Shown piece after piece: positions 41,512 through 49,945 of a stretch of 64,000 nucleotides of DNA (the first letter of the stretch is position 1; each line of letters starts with the position of its first letter). The stretch is from NCBI RefSeq assembly GCF_007679965.1, contig NZ_VEHL01000001.1, forward strand, positions 558,001 to 622,000, written 5' to 3'. A program made the translations under genes and the position numbers. This DNA comes from Bordetella genomosp. 13 (lineage in GTDB: Bacteria > Pseudomonadota > Gammaproteobacteria > Burkholderiales > Burkholderiaceae_B). A model generated the notes under the pieces. It was not told the origin of the DNA. It saw only the letters and a program-made list of their open reading frames with translations, and made no database searches.

Positions 41512-42102
41512 ATGGAACCCCGCACGACCGACATCCACCAACTTTTCGCCGACTTGCGCGGCATGCCCGACGTGGCCGAAGAGACGCTGCCCGCGCCCTC
41601 GGCCGAGGCCCTGGCGTGGATGCCCTACCATCCCGACCTGACGCTGTGGCGCAAGGCGCTGCGCGACGCCGACATGTCGATTCCGTGGGTGGCGGAAGAC
41701 CTCTATCTGTTCAGCCATCCCACGTCCCTGCAGGCCGCGCAGATCGGCTATGCCATGGATGCCGACGGCAGGCCGCTGGAAGGCTGGCCGGACGACTGGA
41801 TCGTGCTGGGCCACGCGCTGGGCGACCCCATCATCGGCCGGTTGGCCCTGGCGCACATCGAGGTGATGTTCGCGCGGCACGGGGCGGGCAGCTGGCAGCC
41901 CCAGGTCCTGGCCGCGCGCATGGAAGACCTGGCCGCCGCGCTGCACGCCTGGGGCGACCTGTTCCTGCGCCAGCATGGGCAGGACGTGTACGACGATACC
42001 TATGCCTTGCGGCCCGGGTTCGTGCAGGCGTTGCAGGCGCGCATCCGCGAGGTCCTGCCGCAGGAGCAGGCCGACGTCTTCATGCAGATGGTCGAGGGCT
42101 GA
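41512..42102 (+). CDS. SUKH (SMI1/KNR4)-like protein
   Basis: The product has 196 residues from MEPRTTDIHQLF. The stretch EDLYLFSHPTSLQAAQIGYAMDADGRPLEGW, then DDWIVLGHALGDPIIGRL, is typical of the longer SUKH group, which presents a ligand-binding face to toxins. GC content is as high as in the core genome, unlike the two SUKH genes upstream, so it may be an older resident. It is followed by a SUFU-domain gene. Confidence 0.7.
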   Translation: MEPRTTDIHQLFADLRGMPDVAEETLPAPSAEALAWMPYHPDLTLWRKALRDADMSIPWVAEDLYLFSHPTSLQAAQIGYAMDADGRPLEGWPDDWIVLGHALGDPIIGRLALAHIEVMFARHGAGSWQPQVLAARMEDLAAALHAWGDLFLRQHGQDVYDDTYALRPGFVQALQARIREVLPQEQADVFMQMVEG

Positions 42103-42217
42103 AGGCCGAGGCCGGGTCGTAGTGCGCACGGCAGGTGCATACAATGGTTCATCGCTGGCCCGCCGTTCACGCCGACTCGTTCACCGGACCGGCGGGCCCA
42201 CCCGACCCCTGGAATGG

Positions 42218-42838
42218 ATGACTGCCTTGGCCCCCGAATCGAAAGCCTCTCCGCCACCTTCCCCGCAGCATCAGGCGCTGGCCCGCCACGCGTGGTCCAT
42301 CATCGGCGGCAAGCCGGTCGTGCGCGCCTATCACCATGACGAGATCGACGGCCTGTCCATCGACCTGCTGGAAGTGCGTGACCAGCCGGAAGAGGGACTG
42401 ACCTCGTTCAGCACCCTGGGCCTGTTCGCCAGCGAGCTGCGGCACGACGACGGCGAGCCCATGAAGACCCGCATCGAGCTATGCGCCGACATGCCGGACG
42501 ACCTGGCGCTGTGGGCCAACGTGATGGCCACGGCGGCCTTCGCGCTGATGCGCGGCGGCCAGGCCGTGCGCCCGGGCAGCGTGCTGCCGGACTGTGTGTC
42601 CGAATACTATCCGAAGACCACCACGCCGCACCTGTACCTGTGCGCCCCGTTCTCCTGGAACGACGGCGAGTTCCCGCGCATCGAACTGGAAGACTTCATG
42701 GTCAACTGGCTGCAGGTGTTCCCGATCTCGCAGGCCGAACTCGACTACGTCGAGAAGCACGGCGGCGAAGCCTTCGAGGACCAGATGCTGGAACACAACC
42801 CCGACATCTACGACCTGACGCGCAAGTCGCTCTGGTAG
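42218..42838 (+). CDS. Suppressor-of-fused (SUFU) domain protein
   Basis: The product has 206 residues from MTALAPESKASPPP. The SUFU domain covers about 50-195 (IDLLEVRDQPEEGLTSFSTLGL, LPDCVSEYYPKTTTPHLYLCAPFSW, FPISQAELDYVEKHGGEAFEDQML). Bacterial SUFU-domain proteins are common polymorphic-toxin immunity proteins. The gene closes the array begun at 37510. Confidence 0.82.
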   Translation: MTALAPESKASPPPSPQHQALARHAWSIIGGKPVVRAYHHDEIDGLSIDLLEVRDQPEEGLTSFSTLGLFASELRHDDGEPMKTRIELCADMPDDLALWANVMATAAFALMRGGQAVRPGSVLPDCVSEYYPKTTTPHLYLCAPFSWNDGEFPRIELEDFMVNWLQVFPISQAELDYVEKHGGEAFEDQMLEHNPDIYDLTRKSLW

Positions 42839-42853
42839 TCAACCGCCAGCCTG

Positions 42854-44980
42854 TCAGAACGAATACGAGGCCCCCACGCCGGCCGTCCACGTTCGGCCGG
42901 GCGCGGGTTCATAGTAGCGGCCGTTGCCTTCGTTCACGATGACCGAGCCCGCGTACTGGCGGTCGAACAGATTGTCCACGCGCGCATAGGCGTCGATGCG
43001 CCAGGCCGCCACGCGCCACGCGTAGCCCGCGCTGACCGACGCGATGACGTAGCTGGGCGCGGCATCGGTATTGGCGTCGTTGGCGTAGATTTTGCTCAGG
43101 TAGCGGGCATCCACGCCCGCCTGCCAGCCCTCAGGCGGCTGCCATGACAACCCCGCGTAGAACGCGTGCCGCGCCGTGCCGGGAATGCGGTTGCCGGCCT
43201 GGATGACGTCCGAGACCGAGTCGCGATAGCGCGCGTCCAGCCACGAATAGGCCAGCTGCATGCGCGCATGGCTGGCGAAGTCGTGGCGCCATTCCAGTTC
43301 GGCGCCGTTGCGGCGCGTGCGGCCCGCGTTGCGGAAGGTGCTGCGCCCGCCGATGCTGGTGTCCGGCACGATCTCGTCGTCGGTGCTGGTCTGGAACACC
43401 GCGGCGGTCAGCAGGCCGGTCGGCAGTTGCAGCTTGGCGCCCACCTCGACGTTGTTGCTGACGGACGGCGCCAGCCCGAAGTTCATGCCCGGCTGCGCGC
43501 CGGGTCGATACGACAGCTCGTTGAAGGTCGGCGTCTCGAAGCCGCGGCCGTACGACACGTAGACGCTGGCGTCCTGCGTGGGTGCGTAGCGCAGCGCCGT
43601 CACCGGCAGCAGCTTGCGGTAGCGCGCGCCGCCGCTGTCGTCGCCGTTGCCGGCCACGATGTAGTCGTCGTCGGAATCGAAGCGCACGGTGCTGTAGCGC
43701 AGGCCGGCATCCAGCGTCCAGCGCGGCTGGAACTGCCACGAGGCCTGGGCATAGGGATCGAGGTTGTAGACGTTGTTGGTCTCGTCGCGGCGCAGCGCGC
43801 CGCGCACGCCCAGCTGCGTGGGGCTGGTGTAATTGTTGTAGCCCTTGCGGCGCTCTTCCATGGTGTCGTACGAGAGGCCGCCCACCAGCGTCAGCGGGCC
43901 GCCTGCCAGGGTGCGGCGGCCGGTCCAGCGCAGGTCGGCGCCGCCGTATTCGCGGTGCAGGTCGATCACGCCGCCGGCATGCGTGGCGGGCTGCTGCACC
44001 GCCACCGGGATCGATTGGTATTGCACGGTATCGCGCTGGCCGTAGTACAGCATGGCGCGCAGCGAGTCGCCGCCGCCCAGGTCGCGGTCGTAGACCAGGC
44101 CGCCCTGGGTCTGCCGCACCGTCTTGCGGGTGTCGAAGGCAATGGCGGGATCGGCCACGCCGCGCGGATCGCGTTCGAATTGCTCGCGCGTCAGGCCCAG
44201 CGGGTCCTGCGCGGACAGGTTCACGCTGTTCATCACCAGGGTCAGCCGGCTGTCCTCGTCCAGCTGCAGGCCCAGCTTGGCATTGCCCAGCGTCTTGCGC
44301 GCGGCGCTGTGGTCGCGGTAGCCGTCGGTGGTCATGCGGTTGACGCTGACCACGTAGTCCAGCTCGCCCACGGCGGAACCCGAGCCCGTCACGCCGCTGG
44401 CCTTGGCGCCGTAGCGGATGGTGCGGTCGCTGCCCGCCGAAAAGCTGCCCGACAGGCTGGGCGGCCGCGCCCCGTCCTCGGTGAATATCTGCACCACGCC
44501 GCCCGACGAGTTGCCGTACAGCGCGGAATAGGGGCCGCGCAGCACTTCCACGCGGTCGATGGACGCGATGTCGATGTTGGACGTCTGGCCCTGGCCGTCG
44601 GGCATGGTGCCCGGGACGCCGTCCACGTACAGCCGCACGCCGCGCACGCCGAAGGTGGAGCGCGCCCCGAAGCCGCGGATCGACAGCTGCAGGTCCTGCG
44701 CGTAGTTCTGGCGGTTCTGGATCTGCAGGCCGGGCACGCCGCCCAGCCCTTCCGACAGGTTGATGCCCGGCTGGCGCGCGCGCAGCGCGGCGCCTTCCAC
44801 GACGTCGGCCGAAGCCGGCGTGTCCAGCACCGAGGTGCCGACCCGCGTGCCGCTGACCACCACGGGCGCCAGCGTGGTGGTGGGCGTCTGCTGGGCGGTG
44901 GCGAATGCGGACATGCCGGTCAGCGCCAGGCCGATCGCCATGGACAAGGGGCGGAGCGCGCGGGGCAGGGCAGGGCGCAT
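42854..44980 (-). CDS. TonB-dependent outer membrane receptor
   Basis: The product has 708 residues with signal peptide to about 29 (SAFATAQQ). The plug domain is at about 40-150 (APVVVSGTRVGTSVLDTPAS, RVEVLRGPYSALYGNSSGGVVQIFTEDG). The 22-strand barrel ends in the aromatic WTAGVGASYSF. The ligand is unknown; it resembles siderophore-type receptors, but no Fur-like box or obvious B12 riboswitch was seen upstream. The upstream region 44981-45201 is shared with a divergent TetR gene and carries one copy of the 15-bp operator (45155-45169). Confidence 0.9.
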   Translation of the reverse strand: MRPALPRALRPLSMAIGLALTGMSAFATAQQTPTTTLAPVVVSGTRVGTSVLDTPASADVVEGAALRARQPGINLSEGLGGVPGLQIQNRQNYAQDLQLSIRGFGARSTFGVRGVRLYVDGVPGTMPDGQGQTSNIDIASIDRVEVLRGPYSALYGNSSGGVVQIFTEDGARPPSLSGSFSAGSDRTIRYGAKASGVTGSGSAVGELDYVVSVNRMTTDGYRDHSAARKTLGNAKLGLQLDEDSRLTLVMNSVNLSAQDPLGLTREQFERDPRGVADPAIAFDTRKTVRQTQGGLVYDRDLGGGDSLRAMLYYGQRDTVQYQSIPVAVQQPATHAGGVIDLHREYGGADLRWTGRRTLAGGPLTLVGGLSYDTMEERRKGYNNYTSPTQLGVRGALRRDETNNVYNLDPYAQASWQFQPRWTLDAGLRYSTVRFDSDDDYIVAGNGDDSGGARYRKLLPVTALRYAPTQDASVYVSYGRGFETPTFNELSYRPGAQPGMNFGLAPSVSNNVEVGAKLQLPTGLLTAAVFQTSTDDEIVPDTSIGGRSTFRNAGRTRRNGAELEWRHDFASHARMQLAYSWLDARYRDSVSDVIQAGNRIPGTARHAFYAGLSWQPPEGWQAGVDARYLSKIYANDANTDAAPSYVIASVSAGYAWRVAAWRIDAYARVDNLFDRQYAGSVIVNEGNGRYYEPAPGRTWTAGVGASYSF

Positions 44981-45154
44981 GCGGAAACCTGTAGGGAATG
45001 AGGCAGCCCTGAACGGCGGTGGGCTGGCGCGGGCAGGCGAGAACGAATCGGTATCGCGCGGACGCCTCGCGGGCGCCGTTACGCAGGATACCAGCCTGGC
45101 CGCGTCGCCTCGGCTACGGTTCGAAGCGGCTTCTGGACATTCCCTTGACTTCCG

Positions 45155-45169
45155 ACCTACCAGTAGATA
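45155..45169 (+). promoter_or_regulatory. TetR-type operator, copy A
   Basis: ACCTACCAGTAGATA is the reverse complement of TATCTACTGGTAGGT. It matches the 15-bp consensus TATCTANNNRTAGGT and lies 32 bases upstream of the TetR start at 45202. It may also act on the divergent receptor gene. Confidence 0.65.
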
Positions 45170-45201
45170 GCATCAAATTTCGCCCGCAAGACCCTGCCGC
45201 C

Positions 45202-45819
45202 ATGTCCGAAACCTCCCAAGCCGCACCCGCCGCCAAGTCCCTCGGCGCAGCATCGGGCAGCACCCGCGACCAGCTCATCTGCCATGCGCAGACCTTGATG
45301 CGCGAGCGCGGCTACAACGGTTTCAGCTATCGCGACCTGGCCGAGCACGTAGGCGTGAAGACGGCCAGCATCCACTACCACTTTCCGCAAAAGGAAGACC
45401 TGCTGCTGGCGGCGGTCGAGGACTACACCGGCCGCGCCATGCAGGCGGTGCGCGGCGTAGACGAATCCTTGCCGGCCCAGCAGCGCCTGGCGCGGTACGC
45501 CGCCCTGTTTACGCGGCAGGCGGGCGACCAGGTCTGCATGTGCGGCATGCTGACCGCCGACTTCAACTCGGTGCCCGATTCTGTGCGCCACGCGCTGCAG
45601 AATTTCTATCGCCAGCACGAGAACTGGCTGGCCAAGGTCTTTGCCGAGGGCGCGCGCGACGGCACGCTGAAGTCGTCGGGCGATCCTCAGACCGACGCTC
45701 GCACCTTGTTCTCCGCGCTGCAGGGCGCGCTGCTGGCCTCGCGCCTGTTCCAGTCGCCCGACCGTGTGCACGACGTGTTCGCGTCGGTGCAACGCGCGCA
45801 CCAAACCCAGACGGCCTGA
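45202..45819 (+). CDS. TetR-family transcriptional regulator 1
   Basis: The product has 205 residues. The HTH is in the N-terminal part (about 20-65, RERGYNGFSYRDLAEHVGVKTASIHYHFPQKEDLL). The C-terminal ligand/dimer domain contains QVCMCGMLTADFNSVP, including two cysteines, which resembles redox- or electrophile-sensing relatives. It is a close paralogue of the convergent gene at 45881-46444, with nearly identical HTHs. The operator copy A directly upstream points to autoregulation. Confidence 0.9.
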   Translation: MSETSQAAPAAKSLGAASGSTRDQLICHAQTLMRERGYNGFSYRDLAEHVGVKTASIHYHFPQKEDLLLAAVEDYTGRAMQAVRGVDESLPAQQRLARYAALFTRQAGDQVCMCGMLTADFNSVPDSVRHALQNFYRQHENWLAKVFAEGARDGTLKSSGDPQTDARTLFSALQGALLASRLFQSPDRVHDVFASVQRAHQTQTA

Positions 45820-45855
45820 TGCCCCGGGGGCCTGCATCGCAGGCATCCCAGGGCA
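45820..45855. terminator. Imperfect hairpin between convergent TetR genes
   Basis: TGCCCCGGGGGCCTGC (45820-45835) pairs with GCAGGCATCCCAGGGCA (45839-45855) around ATC, with minor mismatches. It probably separates the convergent genes, although no T-run is present. Confidence 0.4.
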
Positions 45856-45880
45856 CATATCCTTCACTCCAACGTTTCGT

Positions 45881-46444
45881 TCAGGCCGCGGTCGCCAGCG
45901 CCGGCAGGAGGTCGCGCAGCCGTTCGCTGTCGCCAAACAGGCGCGATGCGCACAGGCTGCCTTGCAGCGCCGCGAAGACCGCGCGTGCGCCGGCCTTGCA
46001 ATCGGGCTGCGCCGGCAGCGAGCCGTCGCGCGCGCCTTCGGCCAGCACATCGGCCAGCCAGTCTTCATTGGCGCGGTAGAACGCCTGCAGGGCGGGGCGC
46101 ACGGGCGCGGGCAGCGAGCCCAGGTCGGCCGCCAGGGCGCCGCCCAGGCAGACGCGGGCGGTGCCGCCGAATGTTCGTGTGTGCAGGGCGATGTACTGCT
46201 GCAGCTTGCCAGCGGCCGGCAGGTCCGGCGCGATCGTCCGTATGGCCGTGCGCCATTGCGCATGGTAGGCCTCCACGGCGGCGAGCAGCAGGTCTTCCTT
46301 CTGGGGGAAGTGATAGTGGATGCTTGCGGTCTTGATGCCCACCAGCTCAGCGAGGTCGCGGTAGCTGAAGCCGTTGTAGCCGCGTTCCTGGATCAGGCGC
46401 TGGGCGTGGGCGACAAGCTGGTTGCGGGTGGTTTCGGTATCCAT
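45881..46444 (-). CDS. TetR-family transcriptional regulator 2
   Basis: The product has 187 residues. HTH GYNGFSYRDLAELVGIKTASIHYHFPQKEDLLLAAVE is almost the same as in regulator 1, so they may recognise the same or similar sites. The ligand domain differs (TARVCLGGALAADLGSLP), giving a possible second input. No copy of the 15-bp operator is seen in its own upstream region (46445-46611), which contains no gene. Confidence 0.88.
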   Translation of the reverse strand: MDTETTRNQLVAHAQRLIQERGYNGFSYRDLAELVGIKTASIHYHFPQKEDLLLAAVEAYHAQWRTAIRTIAPDLPAAGKLQQYIALHTRTFGGTARVCLGGALAADLGSLPAPVRPALQAFYRANEDWLADVLAEGARDGSLPAQPDCKAGARAVFAALQGSLCASRLFGDSERLRDLLPALATAA

Positions 46445-46611
46445 GATGCAGCTCCGGATGAGGATTCAGTGTGCGACGGCTCCTGTAGAGGCGGCCGGAA
46501 ATGGCCAGCGGAACGGACGCTCGGCAGGCTTGCCCGCGGCCGCCCCGCGCCGTCGCGGGCGGGGCGTGCCGGTGGACAAGGGTCGGGCGTCCGGTGCGTG
46601 GTGCCGGGTCA

Positions 46612-46932
46612 TCAGTTGACCTGGTAATCCAGTTCACCGAAGCTGACCTGGCCGGCGTTGCGGGCCTCGGCCAGTTCCTGGCGGACCTGGGCGCGGGACA
46701 CCGTGCTGGACGCGGCCTGGCCGGCGAACGCGGGACCGTCGGATTCGGCCTGGAACGTCAGTCCGTTCGCGCGGGCGTCAGCCAGTTCGGCGAGCACCTG
46801 GGCGCGCGTCTTGGCGCCTTGTTCTTGTTGCCCGTAGACGCCCTGGAACGGGGTGTCGTTGGGTTCGACGTTGTCGGCGGCATAGGCGTTCACACCGAAC
46901 AGGATCAGCAGGCTGGCGGCAAAGGCTTTCAT
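46612..46932 (-). CDS. DUF4148 secreted protein, copy 1
   Basis: The product has 106 residues: signal peptide MKAFAASLLILFGVNAYA, then DNVEPNDTPFQGVYGQQEQG, which is shared with copy 2. Two RAQV(L/R)xELAxAR repeats follow, the DUF4148 signature. These small periplasmic proteins are frequent in Bordetella and Burkholderia; their role is unknown. Operator copy B lies 36 bases upstream of the start. Confidence 0.85.
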   Translation of the reverse strand: MKAFAASLLILFGVNAYAADNVEPNDTPFQGVYGQQEQGAKTRAQVLAELADARANGLTFQAESDGPAFAGQAASSTVSRAQVRQELAEARNAGQVSFGELDYQVN

Positions 46933-46967
46933 GGTTGGCTCCTTGGATTCCGTCTGTACGGAAAGGT

Positions 46968-46982
46968 TATCTAGCAGTAGGT
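46968..46982 (+). promoter_or_regulatory. TetR-type operator, copy B
   Basis: TATCTAGCAGTAGGT is 36 bases upstream of DUF4148 copy 1. It is followed by a second AGGT, as in copy C. Confidence 0.65.
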
Positions 46983-47014
46983 AGGTTTAGGTCGAAATTT
47001 TTTAGGGCCGGAGA

Positions 47015-47317
47015 TCAGGCGCCGTCGGGATACCAGGCGTTGGCACGGTCGGCGTGGATCGGGGCGATGTCCGCTTGCGCACGGTTCGGGGTGACGCCGG
47101 TGTAGGCGGGCTGGTCGGCTTCACCGAAGGTCAGTTGGCCTTGGGCGCGGGCGGCGGCCAGTTCGGCTTGCACTTGCGCGCGGGTCTTGCTGGCGTGCTC
47201 TTGTTGACCGTAGACGCCCTGGAACGGGGTGTCGTTGGGTTCGACGTTGTCAGCGGCGTGGGCGGCGGCGCCGATCAGGCTGGCGGCAAGGATCAGGGTC
47301 GAGGCGATGGTCTTCAT
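47015..47317 (-). CDS. DUF4148 secreted protein, copy 2
   Basis: The product has 100 residues: signal peptide MKTIASTLILAASLIGAAAHA, then DNVEPNDTPFQGVYGQQEHA and one RAQVQAELAAARAQGQLTFGE repeat. The C-terminal part (about 65-100) lacks the second full repeat. It is a tandem paralogue of the gene at 46612-46932, with its own operator copy C 36 bases upstream, so the promoter duplicated with the gene. Confidence 0.85.
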   Translation of the reverse strand: MKTIASTLILAASLIGAAAHAADNVEPNDTPFQGVYGQQEHASKTRAQVQAELAAARAQGQLTFGEADQPAYTGVTPNRAQADIAPIHADRANAWYPDGA

Positions 47318-47352
47318 GATGATTTCCTTTTAAAGTCTTTGGTCAGGGTGCT

Positions 47353-47367
47353 TATCTATTCATAGGT
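47353..47367 (+). promoter_or_regulatory. TetR-type operator, copy C
   Basis: TATCTATTCATAGGT is 36 bases upstream of DUF4148 copy 2, at the same distance and orientation as copy B. Confidence 0.65.
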
Positions 47368-47449
47368 AGGTAAGCGGTCAAATAAAAAAGCCGGTCTGGA
47401 TGTCTGGGCGTTGCGTCGTTGTCGTTGCGTCGTCCATGGATCAAATATT

Positions 47450-47464
47450 ACCTACTACTAGATA
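47450..47464 (+). promoter_or_regulatory. TetR-type operator, copy D
   Basis: ACCTACTACTAGATA is the reverse complement of TATCTAGTAGTAGGT. It lies 132 bases upstream of DUF4148 copy 2 and about 170 bases upstream of the arginase gene. It could serve the arginase promoter or a loop with copy C. Confidence 0.55.
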
Positions 47465-47472
47465 GGTGCGCA

Positions 47473-47506
47473 AGCGAAATTTTCGGGTTAACCCTGGAAT
47501 TTCGCT
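47473..47506. promoter_or_regulatory. Composite palindrome upstream of arginase
   Basis: Outer arms AGCGAAATT (47473-47481) and AATTTCGCT (47498-47506) are perfect, and they enclose a perfect inner palindrome GGGTTAACCC (47485-47494). It lies 129-162 bases upstream of the arginase start. It could be a nested pair of regulator sites or an RNA stem-loop if transcribed. The gap 47318-47634 otherwise contains only operators C and D. Confidence 0.5.
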
Positions 47507-47634
47507 CTTAAATTGCAAGCAGATATTTCCATGCGCCCTTTTCTCCTATGAGGGCGGGAATAGACTGCCCCCGCGATACTCTAATTCCCGGGGCGGCGCG
47601 CTGGCGCCGCAGCAAGCTCTTGCAGGAGGTCCGC

Positions 47635-48567
47635 GTGAACATTCCTTCAGATCTGGCCGTACGACTGATCGGCGTGCCGACCGACATCGGGGCGGGCGTG
47701 CGGGGCGCCTCCATGGGCCCGGAGGCGCTGCGGGTGGCGGGCATCGCGGACATGCTGGCGCGGCGCGGGCTGCGCGTCGAGGACGCTGGCAACCTGCAGG
47801 GGCCCACCAATCCCTGGAGGCCTCCCGTGGACGGCTACCGGCATCTGGACGAAGTGGTGGCCTGGAACACGCTGGTGCGCGATGCCGTGGGCCAGGCCCT
47901 GGCCGACGGCTGCCTGCCGATGATGCTGGGCGGCGACCACAGCCTGGGCATCGGCTCGATCAGCGCCGTGGCGCGGCATTGCCGGGCCGTGGGCCGCAAG
48001 CTGCGGGTGCTGTGGCTGGATGCCCACGCCGACTTCAACACCCACCTGCTGACGCCCACGGGCAATCTGCATGGCATGCCGGTGGCCTGCCTGTGCGGCA
48101 ACGGCCCGCCGGCGCTGACCGGATTGTCGGGAGAGCGGCCGGCCATCGAACCCGGCTGGATCAGGCAGATCGGCATCCGCAGCGTGGACGAGGGCGAGCG
48201 CACGCTGGTGCACCAGGCCGGGCTGGAGGTCTACGACATGCGCTATCTGGATGAGGTGGGCATGCGCGCGGTGATGGACGCCGCGCTGGCGGGGCTGGAT
48301 GCGGACACGCATCTGCACGTCAGTTTCGATGTGGACTTCCTGGATCCGGAAATCGCGCCGGGCGTGGGCACCACAGTTGCTGGGGGGCCGACATACCGCG
48401 AAGCGCAGCTGTGCATGGAGATGATCGCCGACACCGGATTGCTGCTTTCGGTTGACGTCGTCGAACTGAACCCGGCCCTGGACGTGCGCAATAAGACGGC
48501 TACCGTAGCAGTCGAATTGGTGGAAAGCCTGTTCGGGAAATCCACCCTGATGAGGGTGCCGAAATAG
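47635..48567 (+). CDS. rocF: Arginase
   Basis: The product has 310 residues. GTG 47635 has AGGAGG (47624-47629) 5 bases upstream, better than earlier in-frame codons. The manganese ligands are all visible: GGDHSLGIG (His102), DAHADFN (Asp129, His131, Asp133) and SFDVDFLDP (Asp232, Asp234). It hydrolyses arginine to ornithine and urea in the cytosol. The gene is alone, downstream of AT-rich regulatory sequence. Confidence 0.92.
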   Translation: MNIPSDLAVRLIGVPTDIGAGVRGASMGPEALRVAGIADMLARRGLRVEDAGNLQGPTNPWRPPVDGYRHLDEVVAWNTLVRDAVGQALADGCLPMMLGGDHSLGIGSISAVARHCRAVGRKLRVLWLDAHADFNTHLLTPTGNLHGMPVACLCGNGPPALTGLSGERPAIEPGWIRQIGIRSVDEGERTLVHQAGLEVYDMRYLDEVGMRAVMDAALAGLDADTHLHVSFDVDFLDPEIAPGVGTTVAGGPTYREAQLCMEMIADTGLLLSVDVVELNPALDVRNKTATVAVELVESLFGKSTLMRVPK

Positions 48568-48817
48568 CCTGGCGGTCCAGGGAAAACCCGCTTGAATGCC
48601 ACCGAAAAACGCGACACAGCCTATAACATACTAATGTGACAATAGTGCCATCGTAAATAAAAAGAAACGTTTGATTTTTTGCTGGGGTGTTATCAAAAGG
48701 TAAGAAGCGACAGGACATGTTAGATGTCATTGGTGGCCTCCAAGGGCGTGCATAGAATTCGCACGTCTGACGGGGTCGCCAGCGGGCGAGCCCGGTTCTT
48801 TTACCGCTGCGCGCCTG
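48568..48817. promoter_or_regulatory. AT-rich promoter region of the T6SS operon
   Basis: The 250 bases between arginase and tssA contain no gene. The part at about 48610-48700 is strongly A/T-rich, with AAATAAAAAGAAACG and TTGATTTTTTG, and should hold the tssA promoter. No sigma-54 consensus is evident. The AT-rich stretch may be a silencer-binding area. Confidence 0.5.
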
Positions 48818-49906
48818 ATGACGAACATGGAATTCGCCGATTTGCTGAAGACGCTGGAACCGAACCTGCCCTGCGGCGAAGACCTCGAGTACGACCCCGA
48901 GTTCCTTCAGTTGCAGCAGGCCACGGTGGGCAAGAGCGAGCAGCAGTTCGGCGCGACGATTATCCCGGCCCAGCCTCCTGACTGGCGCAACGTCGAGAAG
49001 CTGGCCCTGGCGTTGCTCGAGCGCACGCGCGACCTGCGCGTGATCGCCTTCCTGACCCAGGCATGGACCGAGATCCGCGGCGTGCCCGGTTATGCCCAGG
49101 GCGTGGCCCTCGCGGCCAGCACGCTGGAACACTATTGGGAAGACGTGCATCCGCGGCTGGATGTGTATGGCGAGGAAGACCCGATGCCGCGCATGAACGC
49201 GCTGGCGTCGCTGGGCGACCCGCTGGGCTGCGCCCGCAGCGTGCGTTCGGCGGTACTGCTGGACGACGTGCACGGCAAGCTGACGATGCGCGATGCCGAA
49301 TCGCTGCTGGAAGGCAGCAAGACCGACACTGATTACCCCGGCGGCCGTCCGCGGCTGACCGAGAGCCTGCGCCAGGCGTGGCTGGGCCCCGAACCCGCGG
49401 TGCTGGCCGTCAGCGATGCCGCCGCCGCGTTGCGCGGTATCCAGGAACACACGACCAGCCGCCTGGGCGGCTCCTGGAGCCCCGATTATTCGGGCGTGCT
49501 GCGCAGCCTGGACACCGTGCGGCGCGTCTGGAGCGACATGGACTCGGGCACGGGCGTGGCGCCCGAGACGCCGCCCGAGATGACCGAGCAGGACCTGGGG
49601 GACGCCGTCGTCGCCGCGCCGGCCGCGGCGCTCGCCGAGCGCCCCACGGTCGTGCAGCACGTCGTGCGCTGGCAGGAGGCCCAGATCACCAGCCGCGAGG
49701 AAGCCGCGGCCATGCTGGCCAAGGTGTGCGCCTATTTCGAGGCGCACGAGCCCAGCCATCCCGCCCCCGTGCTGATCCGCCGCGTGCAGCAGCTCATTCC
49801 TCTCAGTTTCCACGAGATTCTGCGCAACCTGGCGCCGCAGGGTCTCGATCAGTTCGAAGCCTGGATCCCGCGCGACGCGGAAAACCGTACCCACACCGGT
49901 TCGTAA
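48818..49906 (+). CDS. tssA: T6SS cap/assembly protein TssA
   Basis: The product has 362 residues. The N-terminal ImpA_N domain (about 1-130, with YDPEFLQLQQATVGKSEQQFG and DWRNVEKLALALLERTRDLRV) is diagnostic. The C-terminal region (about 265-355, SREEAAAMLAKVCAYFEAHEPSHPAP) is the short oligomerisation type. TssA helps tail-tube and sheath polymerisation at the baseplate. It opens the operon; tssB follows after 39 bases. Confidence 0.93.
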   Translation: MTNMEFADLLKTLEPNLPCGEDLEYDPEFLQLQQATVGKSEQQFGATIIPAQPPDWRNVEKLALALLERTRDLRVIAFLTQAWTEIRGVPGYAQGVALAASTLEHYWEDVHPRLDVYGEEDPMPRMNALASLGDPLGCARSVRSAVLLDDVHGKLTMRDAESLLEGSKTDTDYPGGRPRLTESLRQAWLGPEPAVLAVSDAAAALRGIQEHTTSRLGGSWSPDYSGVLRSLDTVRRVWSDMDSGTGVAPETPPEMTEQDLGDAVVAAPAAALAERPTVVQHVVRWQEAQITSREEAAAMLAKVCAYFEAHEPSHPAPVLIRRVQQLIPLSFHEILRNLAPQGLDQFEAWIPRDAENRTHTGS

Positions 49907-49945
49907 GCGTCCCGGCAAAAAACACTTCTTCGGGAGATCACAACG

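Noticed and set aside
44995..45120. Possible cobalamin riboswitch next to the TonB-dependent receptor, because of a GGATACC near 45085
   Set aside because: The other conserved blocks of the B12 riboswitch are absent on either strand, and the sequence lies mostly in a GC-rich stretch without the expected helices.
48568..48817. Sigma-54 promoter for the T6SS operon
   Set aside because: No TGGCAC-N5-TTGC-type match could be found in the AT-rich region.
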